Assembly: GCA_964371865.1 (NCBI GenBank)
Contig: CAYJOR010000061.1
Span: 1 to 15,219 of the forward strand
Length of the DNA stretch: 15,219 nt
Reading direction: 5' to 3'
Source: CAYJAZ01 sp964371865
GTDB taxonomy: Bacteria > Desulfobacterota > Desulfovibrionia > Desulfovibrionales > Desulfovibrionaceae
Shown here: piece after piece, positions 1 through 6,172 of the stretch
Layout: each line of letters starts with the position of its first letter
Position numbering within the stretch: position 1 is the stretch's first letter
Notes under the pieces: model-generated
The model's database searches: none
The model's input: the letters and a program-made list of their open reading frames with translations, nothing else
What the model was told of the DNA's origin: nothing
Translations under genes and position numbers: made by a program

Positions 1-5
1 TAAAT

Positions 6-60
6 GGTTTTTAAGGAAGGGGGAGAGCTCGAGAGGGGGAAATAATTATGCAGAGCTCTT
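6..60 (+). repeat. Dispersed intergenic repeat, copy A (internally deleted)
   Basis: This stretch has the shared head TTTTTAAGGAAGGGGGAG (8-25), then GAGCTCGAGAGGGGG (25-39), and jumps directly to the shared tail AATAATTATGCAGAGCTC (41-58). Compared with the full copy at 12185-12281 read on the minus strand, the central palindrome of roughly 40 to 50 bp is missing. The junction lies at a short run of A residues after G, so deletion of the hairpin between GAAA-type microhomologies is the simplest explanation. The copy ends about 65 bp before the next start codon. Confidence 0.75.
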
Positions 61-65
61 AGATA

Positions 66-94
66 GTGTGTTTTAAGTATATTTAGTCTATAAT
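66..94 (+). promoter_or_regulatory. Possible sigma-70 promoter of the DUF4125-like gene
   Basis: A perfect TATAAT lies at 89-94, about 33 bp before the start codon at 127. The hexamer 17 bp upstream (66-71, GTGTGT) is a poor -35 box, so only the -10 element is convincing. In an AT-rich region such a match can occur by chance. Confidence 0.3.
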
Positions 95-126
95 CATTAA
101 TTAGGATAGTTTTTTAGGATTACTAC

Positions 127-684
127 ATGGTAAATATTAGAAATCAAAATATTCACGAAATTATAGAGCGTGAGCTCGAGATGTTTTTAAATGTTAAACA
201 AGAGAATGGTCCAGCCACTTGTCAGCAAAATCCAAATATGTTTCGTCATTGGAGATGGATGATTTTTTCTGTGCTTTCAGATGAATATATAGAATCTTAT
301 CTGCAAGATCTTATAGACGCTAAAGATTGCGGGCGCAACCTCTTAACAGAAAAATATGCACGCATGGATAATCTTATTCCTTGTGTCTCGCCCAATATGG
401 ATAAAGTAGTGGCCATAACTCAAGCAGAACGCTTTTGGCTTGTTGAACTAGGAAAAGAATTTCCTTTACAATTTGCAAATCAAACAAAGCGATTTGACTT
501 TTACTTTTCAGCAGAAATAGAAACACTCTCTGAAAGAACCCTCGACTGTTATCTTGATTGTATAGCTAAGGCACAAATAGACGGACGCAACCTTGCAAAA
601 GAGCGTTACCAGAATATAAATGCGCGGTTAGATTACCCTAGTTTAGCAGAAAGAGAAGTACAACTGGAAAAACGTTGCGCATAA
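127..684 (+). CDS. DUF4125-like protein with an internal duplication
   Basis: The product is a 185-residue soluble protein with no signal peptide or membrane helix. It resembles the DUF4125 family, whose function is unknown to me. That call rests on the pattern LSDEYIESYLQDL followed by GRNLLTEKYARM (residues 50-80) and on family-like length. The same module recurs in the second half: LSERTLDCYLDCIAKA followed by GRNLAKERY (134-161), with matching charged and aromatic residues ahead of each. The protein is therefore a tandem duplication of an alpha-helical unit of about 80 residues. Cysteines at 32, 68, 86, 141, 145 and 184 form no clear metal motif. The start has only a weak Shine-Dalgarno (AGGA at 116-119). 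It is a single gene, facing away from the regulator's 3' end. Confidence 0.7.
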   Translation: MVNIRNQNIHEIIERELEMFLNVKQENGPATCQQNPNMFRHWRWMIFSVLSDEYIESYLQDLIDAKDCGRNLLTEKYARMDNLIPCVSPNMDKVVAITQAERFWLVELGKEFPLQFANQTKRFDFYFSAEIETLSERTLDCYLDCIAKAQIDGRNLAKERYQNINARLDYPSLAEREVQLEKRCA

Positions 685-733
685 ACTTCTACAAAAATTG
701 ATATTAGTAGAGTTGTAAATCAAGAATAGGACA

Positions 734-766
734 TAAAAAAAGGTATCGGGAATTCCACGATACCTT
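734..766 (-). terminator. Rho-independent terminator of the sigma-54 regulator gene
   Basis: Arms AAGGTATCG (740-748) and CGATACCTT (758-766) form a 9-bp stem with a 9-nt loop. The plus strand has a run of A at 735-740, so a transcript read on the minus strand ends in a U-run right after the stem. It lies 37 bp beyond the stop codon of the minus-strand gene ending at 803. Confidence 0.8.
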
Positions 767-802
767 ACCGTTATCTACTGTGAGGGTAGTGTTTGATATA
801 TG

Positions 803-2458
803 TTACATAGAATCTATATCAATATTCAGTTTTTTCATTCTTTTTCTCAATGTACTTGGATTAATTTGTAAAAGTTCTGCCGCACCACCTTTACCATTTA
901 TTTTATAGTGGCACTGCTTTAACACTTTTTTTATATGATGTGCCATTACGTCATCGAGTGCATATATTACGTCATTTTCGTTATTCTCAGAATCTTTTTT
1001 TTCAGAAGTACTTTTTGTAAGGAATAGTGCATGTTCTAATTCCTTTTGAATTATTTTTTTTATATCTATATCTACATCATCGATAATCTTATTTTCTTCA
1101 TTTATATACGGCAAATAATGCGCAAGATTAAGTTTGTCGTTTGGATTTAAAGTAAGTGCGCGTTCTATTAAGTTCTTCAGTTCACGCACATTACCCGGCC
1201 ATGCGTACTCACGCAGAAAATTAATTGAATTTTCAGCTAATTCTATTTCACTTTTTCTGTCTATTTTTTTACAGTACTCTTTAATAAAGTAATGAATAAG
1301 CAGTGGTAAATCATCAATTCTTTCTCTTAAAGGAGGTAAAACAAGAGGAAAAACATTAAGTCGATGGTATAAATCGCTACGGAAAAGCCCTTTATCTATC
1401 ATTTTTACGAGCAGTTGGTTCGTCGCCGCAATTATACGTACATTTACTGTAATAACAGTATTTCCTCCTACTCTTGTAACTTCATTATCCTGTATTACAC
1501 GCAATAGCCTTACTTGCGATTGCAAACTTAATTCACCAATTTCGTCTAAAAATAAAGTTCCACCACTTGCCCGTTCAAAAACACCAGCTCTATCTGTTAA
1601 TGCGCCTGTAAAAGCACCCTTTTGATATCCAAAAAGTTCGCTATCTATAAGTGATTCAGGTATAGCTCCACAATTTATTTTGAGATATGGCTTATGCTTT
1701 CTTGTTGATAACTCTTGTACTTTATTTGCAATAAGTTCTTTACCTGTGCCTGTTTCACCCATAATAAGGACGGGTGCATCTGAGTGTGCTAATTGCTCTA
1801 CCATTTGCAGTATACTAGTAAATTTTGTATTTTTGCCTATTATTAGAGTGTCTTGATTTGCGTTATTGTTTTTTGTTTGTTTTGTTTGATTCTCTAATTG
1901 TTGCTTGAGAGTTTCAATTTTTCTGTGCTGTAATAAATTTTTCATTGCAAGACCAAGTGAATCTTGCATTATTCGCACTAATTTTTCATGCTCTTTTGTA
2001 AAACAATTTCTTGTATTACCTATAAGTGCAAAATGTCCTACAACTTCATCACCAGCTGATAATATCATTACTAGATAGGTTCTATCAATATTAGGAATGA
2101 AATCAGCTAAAAAGCGACCAAATTCGCTTGCTAATGATTTTGGCAACCATGTCTGCCCATAATCAAGATTGCCTATTAGTTCATGTTTTCCTAATGCTTC
2201 AATATGAGCTGAGCTTGTGGGCATGAGAATATTCAATTCATAATATTTTTCATGAGTTAGCAAAAAATCTAAATGAACGGAATGGTATTGAGGTAAAAAT
2301 CGATGTAAGGAAATAGCGTCTATAGGCAGATAATCAGAAAGAAAATTAAAAGTAGCTTGCATAGCCTCGGGAAGATGGTGAGAACTATTTAAACTAGCCA
2401 TAAGTTTTTGTAAAAATTCATAAGTAAGTTCAGTATTTAAATTTGAATTTTTTTCCAT
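803..2458 (-). CDS. Sigma-54-dependent enhancer-binding regulator (GAF-AAA+-Fis HTH)
   Basis: This 551-residue protein is a cytosolic transcription activator working with RNA polymerase-sigma54. Residues about 15-175 look like a GAF sensor domain, which suggests small-molecule sensing in place of phosphorylation; no receiver domain is present. The AAA+ domain carries Walker A GETGTGKE (234-241), the sigma54-contacting GAFTGA loop (281-286), Walker B GGTLFLDEIGEL (299-310) and WPGNVREL (420-427), all intact. A charged linker (about 485-496) leads to a Fis-type helix-turn-helix around GKGGAAELL to RKRMKKL (522-544). The gene is divergent from rdhA, whose promoter has a perfect -24/-12 box and a large palindrome upstream. 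It is therefore the obvious candidate activator of the dehalogenase operon. The inducer is unknown; a halogenated substrate is an inference. The start is ATG with AAGGA-type purines directly upstream. Confidence 0.93.
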   Translation of the reverse strand: MEKNSNLNTELTYEFLQKLMASLNSSHHLPEAMQATFNFLSDYLPIDAISLHRFLPQYHSVHLDFLLTHEKYYELNILMPTSSAHIEALGKHELIGNLDYGQTWLPKSLASEFGRFLADFIPNIDRTYLVMILSAGDEVVGHFALIGNTRNCFTKEHEKLVRIMQDSLGLAMKNLLQHRKIETLKQQLENQTKQTKNNNANQDTLIIGKNTKFTSILQMVEQLAHSDAPVLIMGETGTGKELIANKVQELSTRKHKPYLKINCGAIPESLIDSELFGYQKGAFTGALTDRAGVFERASGGTLFLDEIGELSLQSQVRLLRVIQDNEVTRVGGNTVITVNVRIIAATNQLLVKMIDKGLFRSDLYHRLNVFPLVLPPLRERIDDLPLLIHYFIKEYCKKIDRKSEIELAENSINFLREYAWPGNVRELKNLIERALTLNPNDKLNLAHYLPYINEENKIIDDVDIDIKKIIQKELEHALFLTKSTSEKKDSENNENDVIYALDDVMAHHIKKVLKQCHYKINGKGGAAELLQINPSTLRKRMKKLNIDIDSM

Positions 2459-2581
2459 TTCCTTTTCCTTTTTATCTAAATTCTACTATTCAGGTATAAT
2501 CTCTAATAGTTAATTAGATTTTTCAAATTAATTTATCAATATGACAATTATCTATAGTTTATTTTCGTATAATCTGCAAGA

Positions 2582-2624
2582 AAAATTACCCTATAGTATA
2601 ATATTTATATTATAGGGTAATTTT
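2582..2624. promoter_or_regulatory. 43-bp palindrome, candidate upstream activator site
   Basis: Perfect 14-bp arms AAAATTACCCTATA (2582-2595) and TATAGGGTAATTTT (2611-2624) flank a centre that continues the symmetry apart from one G/T mismatch and the middle. The centre at 2603 is about 98 bp upstream of the -24 GG of the sigma-54 promoter, the usual distance for an enhancer bound by an AAA+ activator. It lies between divergent genes with no 3' end nearby, so a terminator is unlikely. Confidence 0.65.
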
Positions 2625-2671
2625 ATGAATATAATACAAATACTGCTTAAATATAATTTTTAATAAAAAAT

Positions 2672-2684
2672 TAACATATTGAAA
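2672..2684 (-). promoter_or_regulatory. Possible IHF site between enhancer and promoter
   Basis: Read on the minus strand this is TTTCAATATGTTA, one mismatch from the IHF consensus WATCAANNNNTTR. Its place between the palindrome and the -24/-12 box is where DNA-bending sites usually lie in sigma-54 systems. The surrounding DNA is very AT-rich, so a chance match is possible. Confidence 0.35.
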
Positions 2685-2700
2685 TAATTATAAAAATAAT

Positions 2701-2716
2701 TGGCATGTTTTTTGCT
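2701..2716 (+). promoter_or_regulatory. Sigma-54 (-24/-12) promoter of the rdh operon
   Basis: TGGCATG (2701-2707), four T residues and TTGCT (2712-2716) match the TGGCAYR-N4-TTGCW consensus completely, with GG and GC exactly 10 bp apart. Transcription would start near 2726, giving a leader of about 38 nt before the rdhA start. The strong match predicts that rdhA depends on an enhancer-binding activator, supplied by the divergent gene. Confidence 0.9.
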
Positions 2717-2763
2717 AATAACATACTGATTTATTATCTCTAATAGCGAGAAGGAGTATTTTT

Positions 2764-4215
2764 ATGGCAGACGACATTTCAAGAAAAACACATTATCATT
2801 CAACAGTAGGCCGCAGAACATTTATGAAAATGTTAGGAATGGGCGCAGGTGCTGTTGGATTTGGCTCAGCAATGGACAGTGAAGCATTTGCAGGATTTAA
2901 AGATCTTGATGAAATGATAGCATCTCCTTTTGGTGACAGAAATCTTCCTTTTTGGGTAAAAGAAGTTGACGAACCAACAATCGAAATCAACTGGGACGAA
3001 ACAGTGCCACATCCTGGTTTTCCAGCAACACTCTTCAACCGTGCCGGTTGGGATGATCCTAAAGGTTGGGATGATGCAGTTGCAAATAACGTAAAAACAA
3101 CTGTTGAAAAAGTTAAAAATAACACTCCTGGTTATTCATTAAAAGATAGAGCATTAGCTGATGCGAACACTTGGGGTTGGGCACCATCAACTTCACTAAC
3201 ACCAGCATGGGGTGACGCCAAAGTTCAGAAAAAAGACGATTGGGAACACCCAACAACTTTCTGGGAACCTCAAGATTATGGCGTGCCTAAACACGAAGGT
3301 ACACCATTAGAAAACTCACGTATGCTCCGCGTTGCAGGACGTATTCTTGGCGCAGCTGATATGTGTTTTGTGAAATTAGATGAAAAAACAAAGAAATTAC
3401 TTTATAATGATATCCGCTTTGAAGATGTTGAGAAAGGTTATCAAGATGGTAGACAATATGTTCTTCCTTCAAATAAAGAACTTTATGTAATTTGTGCAAT
3501 TATTCCACAATCATTATGGATGGCACAATATACTGACAGAATGAGCTGGGCTTCATCAAACACAGCTGCTTACTCACGTGCAAATATCTATCAAAGAAGA
3601 TTACAAGTATTCTTACGTGGGCTTGGATATCAACACTATGCAAAAGGAACAGGCTCAATCGGTCGTACAGTTGCTTTTGGTATGTTAGCAGGTCTTGGTG
3701 AAGGCACACGTGCTGGTATTTTATGTTCGCCACAATGGGGAACTAACTTCCGTCAAGTTGCTCTAACAATTACAGATTTACCACTTGCAGTAACAAAACC
3801 AATTGATGCTGGTATTGTTCAGTTCTGTAAAGATTGTATGAAATGTGCGGATATGTGTCCATCAGGCGCAATTCCAAAAGATAGAGAACCATTCTGGCCG
3901 AAAAACGATGTGCCTTGGCAAGCAAAAGGCTATAAATCATGGTTCCAAGATGGTAAAAAGTGTTATAGCTACATGCTTGGTGGCGAGCCAGATTGTTCAC
4001 GTTGTCAAACAGTTTGTCCATTCACAAAATACGATGTTGCAGTAATGCACGATTTAGTTCGTATGTCTATCGCTAAAGTTCCACAACTAAATACTATTAT
4101 TCGTGATATGGATGATATCTTTGGTTATGGCCCTGAACCAGATCCAAATAAAACTCCGTGGGATGTAAACCCAATGGATATCCCACTATTCGGTCTTGAT
4201 AAATCTAGATCATAA
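2764..4215 (+). CDS. rdhA: Reductive dehalogenase catalytic subunit
   Basis: This 483-residue corrinoid/iron-sulfur enzyme would remove halogen from an organic compound as the terminal step of organohalide respiration. The N-terminus carries a Tat signal: GRRTFMK (17-23), a hydrophobic stretch and a likely cleavage site near AFA (41-43). The protein should therefore be exported folded. Two cluster motifs sit near the C-terminus: CxxCxxCxxxCP (C355, C358, C361, C365) and C400 with CxxCxxxCP (C411, C414, C418). A conserved-looking block GEGTRAG (312-318) and tyrosines at 270 and 289 are candidates for the active-site Arg and Tyr known in the family, but I could not align them. No DHxxG corrinoid motif is present, as is normal for RdhA. 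AAGGAG at 2751-2756 gives good start spacing. The substrate cannot be read from the sequence. Confidence 0.95.
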   Translation: MADDISRKTHYHSTVGRRTFMKMLGMGAGAVGFGSAMDSEAFAGFKDLDEMIASPFGDRNLPFWVKEVDEPTIEINWDETVPHPGFPATLFNRAGWDDPKGWDDAVANNVKTTVEKVKNNTPGYSLKDRALADANTWGWAPSTSLTPAWGDAKVQKKDDWEHPTTFWEPQDYGVPKHEGTPLENSRMLRVAGRILGAADMCFVKLDEKTKKLLYNDIRFEDVEKGYQDGRQYVLPSNKELYVICAIIPQSLWMAQYTDRMSWASSNTAAYSRANIYQRRLQVFLRGLGYQHYAKGTGSIGRTVAFGMLAGLGEGTRAGILCSPQWGTNFRQVALTITDLPLAVTKPIDAGIVQFCKDCMKCADMCPSGAIPKDREPFWPKNDVPWQAKGYKSWFQDGKKCYSYMLGGEPDCSRCQTVCPFTKYDVAVMHDLVRMSIAKVPQLNTIIRDMDDIFGYGPEPDPNKTPWDVNPMDIPLFGLDKSRS

Positions 4216-4239
4216 GATAAAAATTAAGGAGTATATAGT

Positions 4240-4533
4240 ATGCGTTTAGTTAGCTGGATTTGGTTTTGGTATGTAGTTACTGGTTTTGCAATGGGCGTGA
4301 GTCTTATGTGCTTAGTTCAATGGGCTAAAACTAGATCTGTTTCGTTTAAGGTGTATGAGTGGGCTGGAATTATTTTGAACTTGCTTATTTTTATGTTCCT
4401 TGTTCAAACATTCATAGGATCTTACGAAGAAATGGTACCGCGCGCTGCATGGCTTAGTGTTGTATTTATGGGTATACCAATGGTTATTATTGGTGTACTT
4501 ACCATGCGTTCAGTGCAAAAAAGATTAAAATAA
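4240..4533 (+). CDS. rdhB: Reductive dehalogenase membrane anchor
   Basis: This 97-residue integral membrane protein has three predicted helices (about 5-27, 38-60 and 69-90) and a short basic C-terminus. It starts 24 bp after rdhA, with AAGGAG at 4226-4231 at ideal spacing. Small three-helix proteins directly after rdhA are the hallmark of the RdhB anchor, which tethers the exported catalytic subunit to the membrane. The loop GSYEEMVPRAAW (about 60-71) between helices 2 and 3 has the acidic pair and Arg-Ala-Ala pattern I associate with RdhB. The assignment rests mainly on position, size and topology. Confidence 0.88.
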   Translation: MRLVSWIWFWYVVTGFAMGVSLMCLVQWAKTRSVSFKVYEWAGIILNLLIFMFLVQTFIGSYEEMVPRAAWLSVVFMGIPMVIIGVLTMRSVQKRLK

Positions 4534-4542
4534 TCTAGATAG

Positions 4543-4605
4543 TGTCGTCAAACAAAGCATTTTCATCTATCCTTGATAGACATGGAAAATAATCTTTTGA
4601 CGACA
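4543..4605 (+). other. Long imperfect palindrome / RNA hairpin between rdhB and rdhC
   Basis: Outer arms TGTCGTCAAA (4543-4552) and TTTGACGACA (4596-4605) are perfect. Inside them ATTTTC (4559-4564) faces GAAAAT (4585-4590), and TCTATC (4566-4571) pairs with GATAGA (4575-4580) around a 3-nt loop. The whole can fold into one long interrupted stem. There is no U-run after it, so simple termination is not expected. It could set mRNA processing or the stability of rdhAB, act as partial attenuation, or be the remnant of a small mobile element. Confidence 0.65.
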
Positions 4606-4621
4606 ATCTCTAAGAGCCATA

Positions 4622-4650
4622 AGTATGAGGTCAAGTCGTGGCCTCATACT
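4622..4650 (+). other. Second hairpin in the rdhB-rdhC gap
   Basis: AGTATGAGGTC (4622-4632) pairs with GGCCTCATACT (4640-4650) over 11 positions, with one G-U pair and a 7-nt loop. It ends 26 nt before the rdhC start at 4677 and has no U-run. A GTG that could serve as an earlier rdhC start lies within this hairpin at 4638, which argues against using that start. Confidence 0.65.
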
Positions 4651-4676
4651 ATCTACATAAAAATAAAGTTGATACT

Positions 4677-5870
4677 ATGTCAGAACTAAAAGAAATAACT
4701 ATACAAAAAAAATCAAAAGATTGGGACTTTATACTGGCTATTGTAGCTATTATTCTTGTTTTATTTGCATTTATATATGGCTATAATCAAAGCGCAAGTT
4801 CTATTGTTCCCTCATTACAACGTGCATTGCCACAAGCACAAAGCTTTGAGCGTATAGACGATTTTACCTATACGGCATATAAAGCAGAAAATGAATTTTT
4901 AGCCTATATTTCACTTGGACAAGCAAATGGTTATGGTGGCCCGCTACAGCTTGCAGTTGCCACAGATTTACAAGGAAGCGTTATAGGTATTTCAGTTGTT
5001 GAACAAAGAGAAACCCCAAGTTGGTTTAAAAAAGTAACAGATCACGGCTTCTTAAAAACACTTATAGGTAAAAAATATAACGATTCTTTCATCGTAGGTG
5101 AAGATGTTCACGCCGTTTCCGGAGCAACTGTTACGTCAAGAGCAATGGCACAAGCAGTTTTAGAAGCAAGCAGAAATATAGCAGGCAATCAATTAGATTT
5201 TTCAGTGCCACCAAAAGAAGTTGCTAAAATACAATTTGGTATTCCTGAAATTGTGTTGCTTATACTTTATGCTGTTGGATTTATAGGTCATCGTAAAAGT
5301 TTCAAATACACAAAGCAAGCAAGATGGTTTAGTATGCTTGTAGGTATGCTTGTGCTTGGATTTATGTATACAAATCTTTTGACTATTTCCTATATAAATC
5401 AATTCTTACTTGGTTTTTGGCCAGATTGGCATACAAATCTGTATTATTTTATGCTGCTTGGTGGTGTGTTTCTTGTTTTGCTTATTGACAATAAAAACCC
5501 TTACTGCCTATGGATGTGCCCTTTTGGGGCTGCTCAAGAATGTATGGGCTTAGTGGGTGGAGCAAAGCAAGCTAAGACTAACCCTAAAACTACTTCTACA
5601 ATAAAATGGGCACAAAGATTTTTAGCGCTCACTGCTGTTATAGTGGCTTTACTATTCAGAAACCCTGGTTTATCTTCTTATGAAATTTTTGGTACACTTT
5701 TTACACTAAATGGCACTATCTTCCAATTTTGGATATTAGCTATGGTACTTATTGTATCTATCTTTTTTAGGCGACCTTGGTGTACTTTCTTGTGTCCAAT
5801 TCCACCAATTGAAGGTTTTGTAAAACTCTTTAGAAAAAAAGTGAAAGATGCTATATGGAAAAAGAAATAA
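4677..5870 (+). CDS. rdhC: NosR/RdhC-like FMN-binding membrane polyferredoxin
   Basis: From the ATG at 4677 the protein has 397 residues. Helix 1 lies at about 16-36. A periplasmic FMN-binding domain follows, with SGATVTS at 148-154; the last Thr of that motif is the expected phosphoester-linked FMN site. Several more membrane helices follow. Two CxxxCP motifs (C277/C281 and C369/C373) match the cytoplasm-facing cysteine motifs of the NosR/NirI/RdhC family. The likely role is electron transfer from the quinol pool or cytoplasm to exported RdhA, although regulatory and maturation roles have also been proposed for RdhC. The in-frame GTG at 4638 would begin inside a hairpin and add 13 poorly hydrophobic residues, so I chose the ATG; neither start has a strong ribosome site. 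Confidence 0.88.
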   Translation: MSELKEITIQKKSKDWDFILAIVAIILVLFAFIYGYNQSASSIVPSLQRALPQAQSFERIDDFTYTAYKAENEFLAYISLGQANGYGGPLQLAVATDLQGSVIGISVVEQRETPSWFKKVTDHGFLKTLIGKKYNDSFIVGEDVHAVSGATVTSRAMAQAVLEASRNIAGNQLDFSVPPKEVAKIQFGIPEIVLLILYAVGFIGHRKSFKYTKQARWFSMLVGMLVLGFMYTNLLTISYINQFLLGFWPDWHTNLYYFMLLGGVFLVLLIDNKNPYCLWMCPFGAAQECMGLVGGAKQAKTNPKTTSTIKWAQRFLALTAVIVALLFRNPGLSSYEIFGTLFTLNGTIFQFWILAMVLIVSIFFRRPWCTFLCPIPPIEGFVKLFRKKVKDAIWKKK

Positions 5871-6016
5871 AAAATACAGGTATGTTTAAACAAAATATTG
5901 TATCAATCTTTGCCCTTGTTTCAATATTACTTCTTTTTGCTGAAATAGGTTCAAATATTCGTGATGAACTTATTAGACAAGCAGAAGTTGAAGCTTTAAT
6001 TTCACAATCAAAATAA
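5855..6016 (+). CDS. Small single-helix membrane protein overlapping rdhC
   Basis: This 53-residue ORF starts inside the last codons of the upstream flavoprotein gene (16-nt overlap, different frame) and runs to TAA at 6014-6016. The N-terminus is charged (MEKEIKNTGMFKQN). One hydrophobic helix follows (about 15-30, SIFALVSILLLFAEIG), then an amphipathic, charged tail (about 31-53). An alternative start is the ATG at 5882, giving 44 residues. The overlap suggests translational coupling, and the ORF is the last one before the operon terminator. I recognise no family. A role as a small subunit or assembly partner of the RdhABC membrane complex is an inference from position and topology. Confidence 0.6.
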   Translation: MEKEIKNTGMFKQNIVSIFALVSILLLFAEIGSNIRDELIRQAEVEALISQSK

Positions 6017-6076
6017 ATTAATTACAATACTTTAAATCTTACCACAGGTGATTGGATTCAACTTCAGTCAAAATAT

Positions 6077-6123
6077 AAAATCAAGTTGAGAGAGAAATAA
6101 CTTCAATCTTAGCTTGATTTTTT
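6077..6123 (+). terminator. Terminator of the rdh operon
   Basis: AAAATCAAG (6077-6085) pairs with CTTGATTTT (6113-6121), and the right arm runs into a T-tract to 6123. The loop holds a weaker inner pairing (TTGAG with CTTCAA). The stem is AT-rich, so termination may be leaky and allow read-through into apbE. Confidence 0.6.
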
Positions 6124-6172
6124 ATTAACAATATATGAGTATGAATAGATAAAGTCATAAAAAGGAATTTAT

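Noticed and set aside
170..182. GAGCTCGAGA inside the DUF4125-like gene, similar to part of the dispersed repeat
   Set aside because: Only ten bases match, it encodes ordinary residues of the frame, and neither head nor tail of the repeat is near it.
2582..2624. Terminator function for the large palindrome
   Set aside because: It lies between the 5' ends of two divergent genes, so no transcript is expected to end there; a regulator-binding role fits better.
2459..2763. Cobalamin riboswitch in front of the corrinoid enzyme gene
   Set aside because: No B12-box-like GCCACTG segment or suitable fold lies in the leader, which is only about 38 nt from the sigma-54 promoter.
4638..4676. In-frame GTG start giving a rdhC product 13 residues longer
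   Set aside because: The GTG is inside a stable hairpin, has no ribosome site and adds residues not typical of the family; the ATG at 4677 is preferred.
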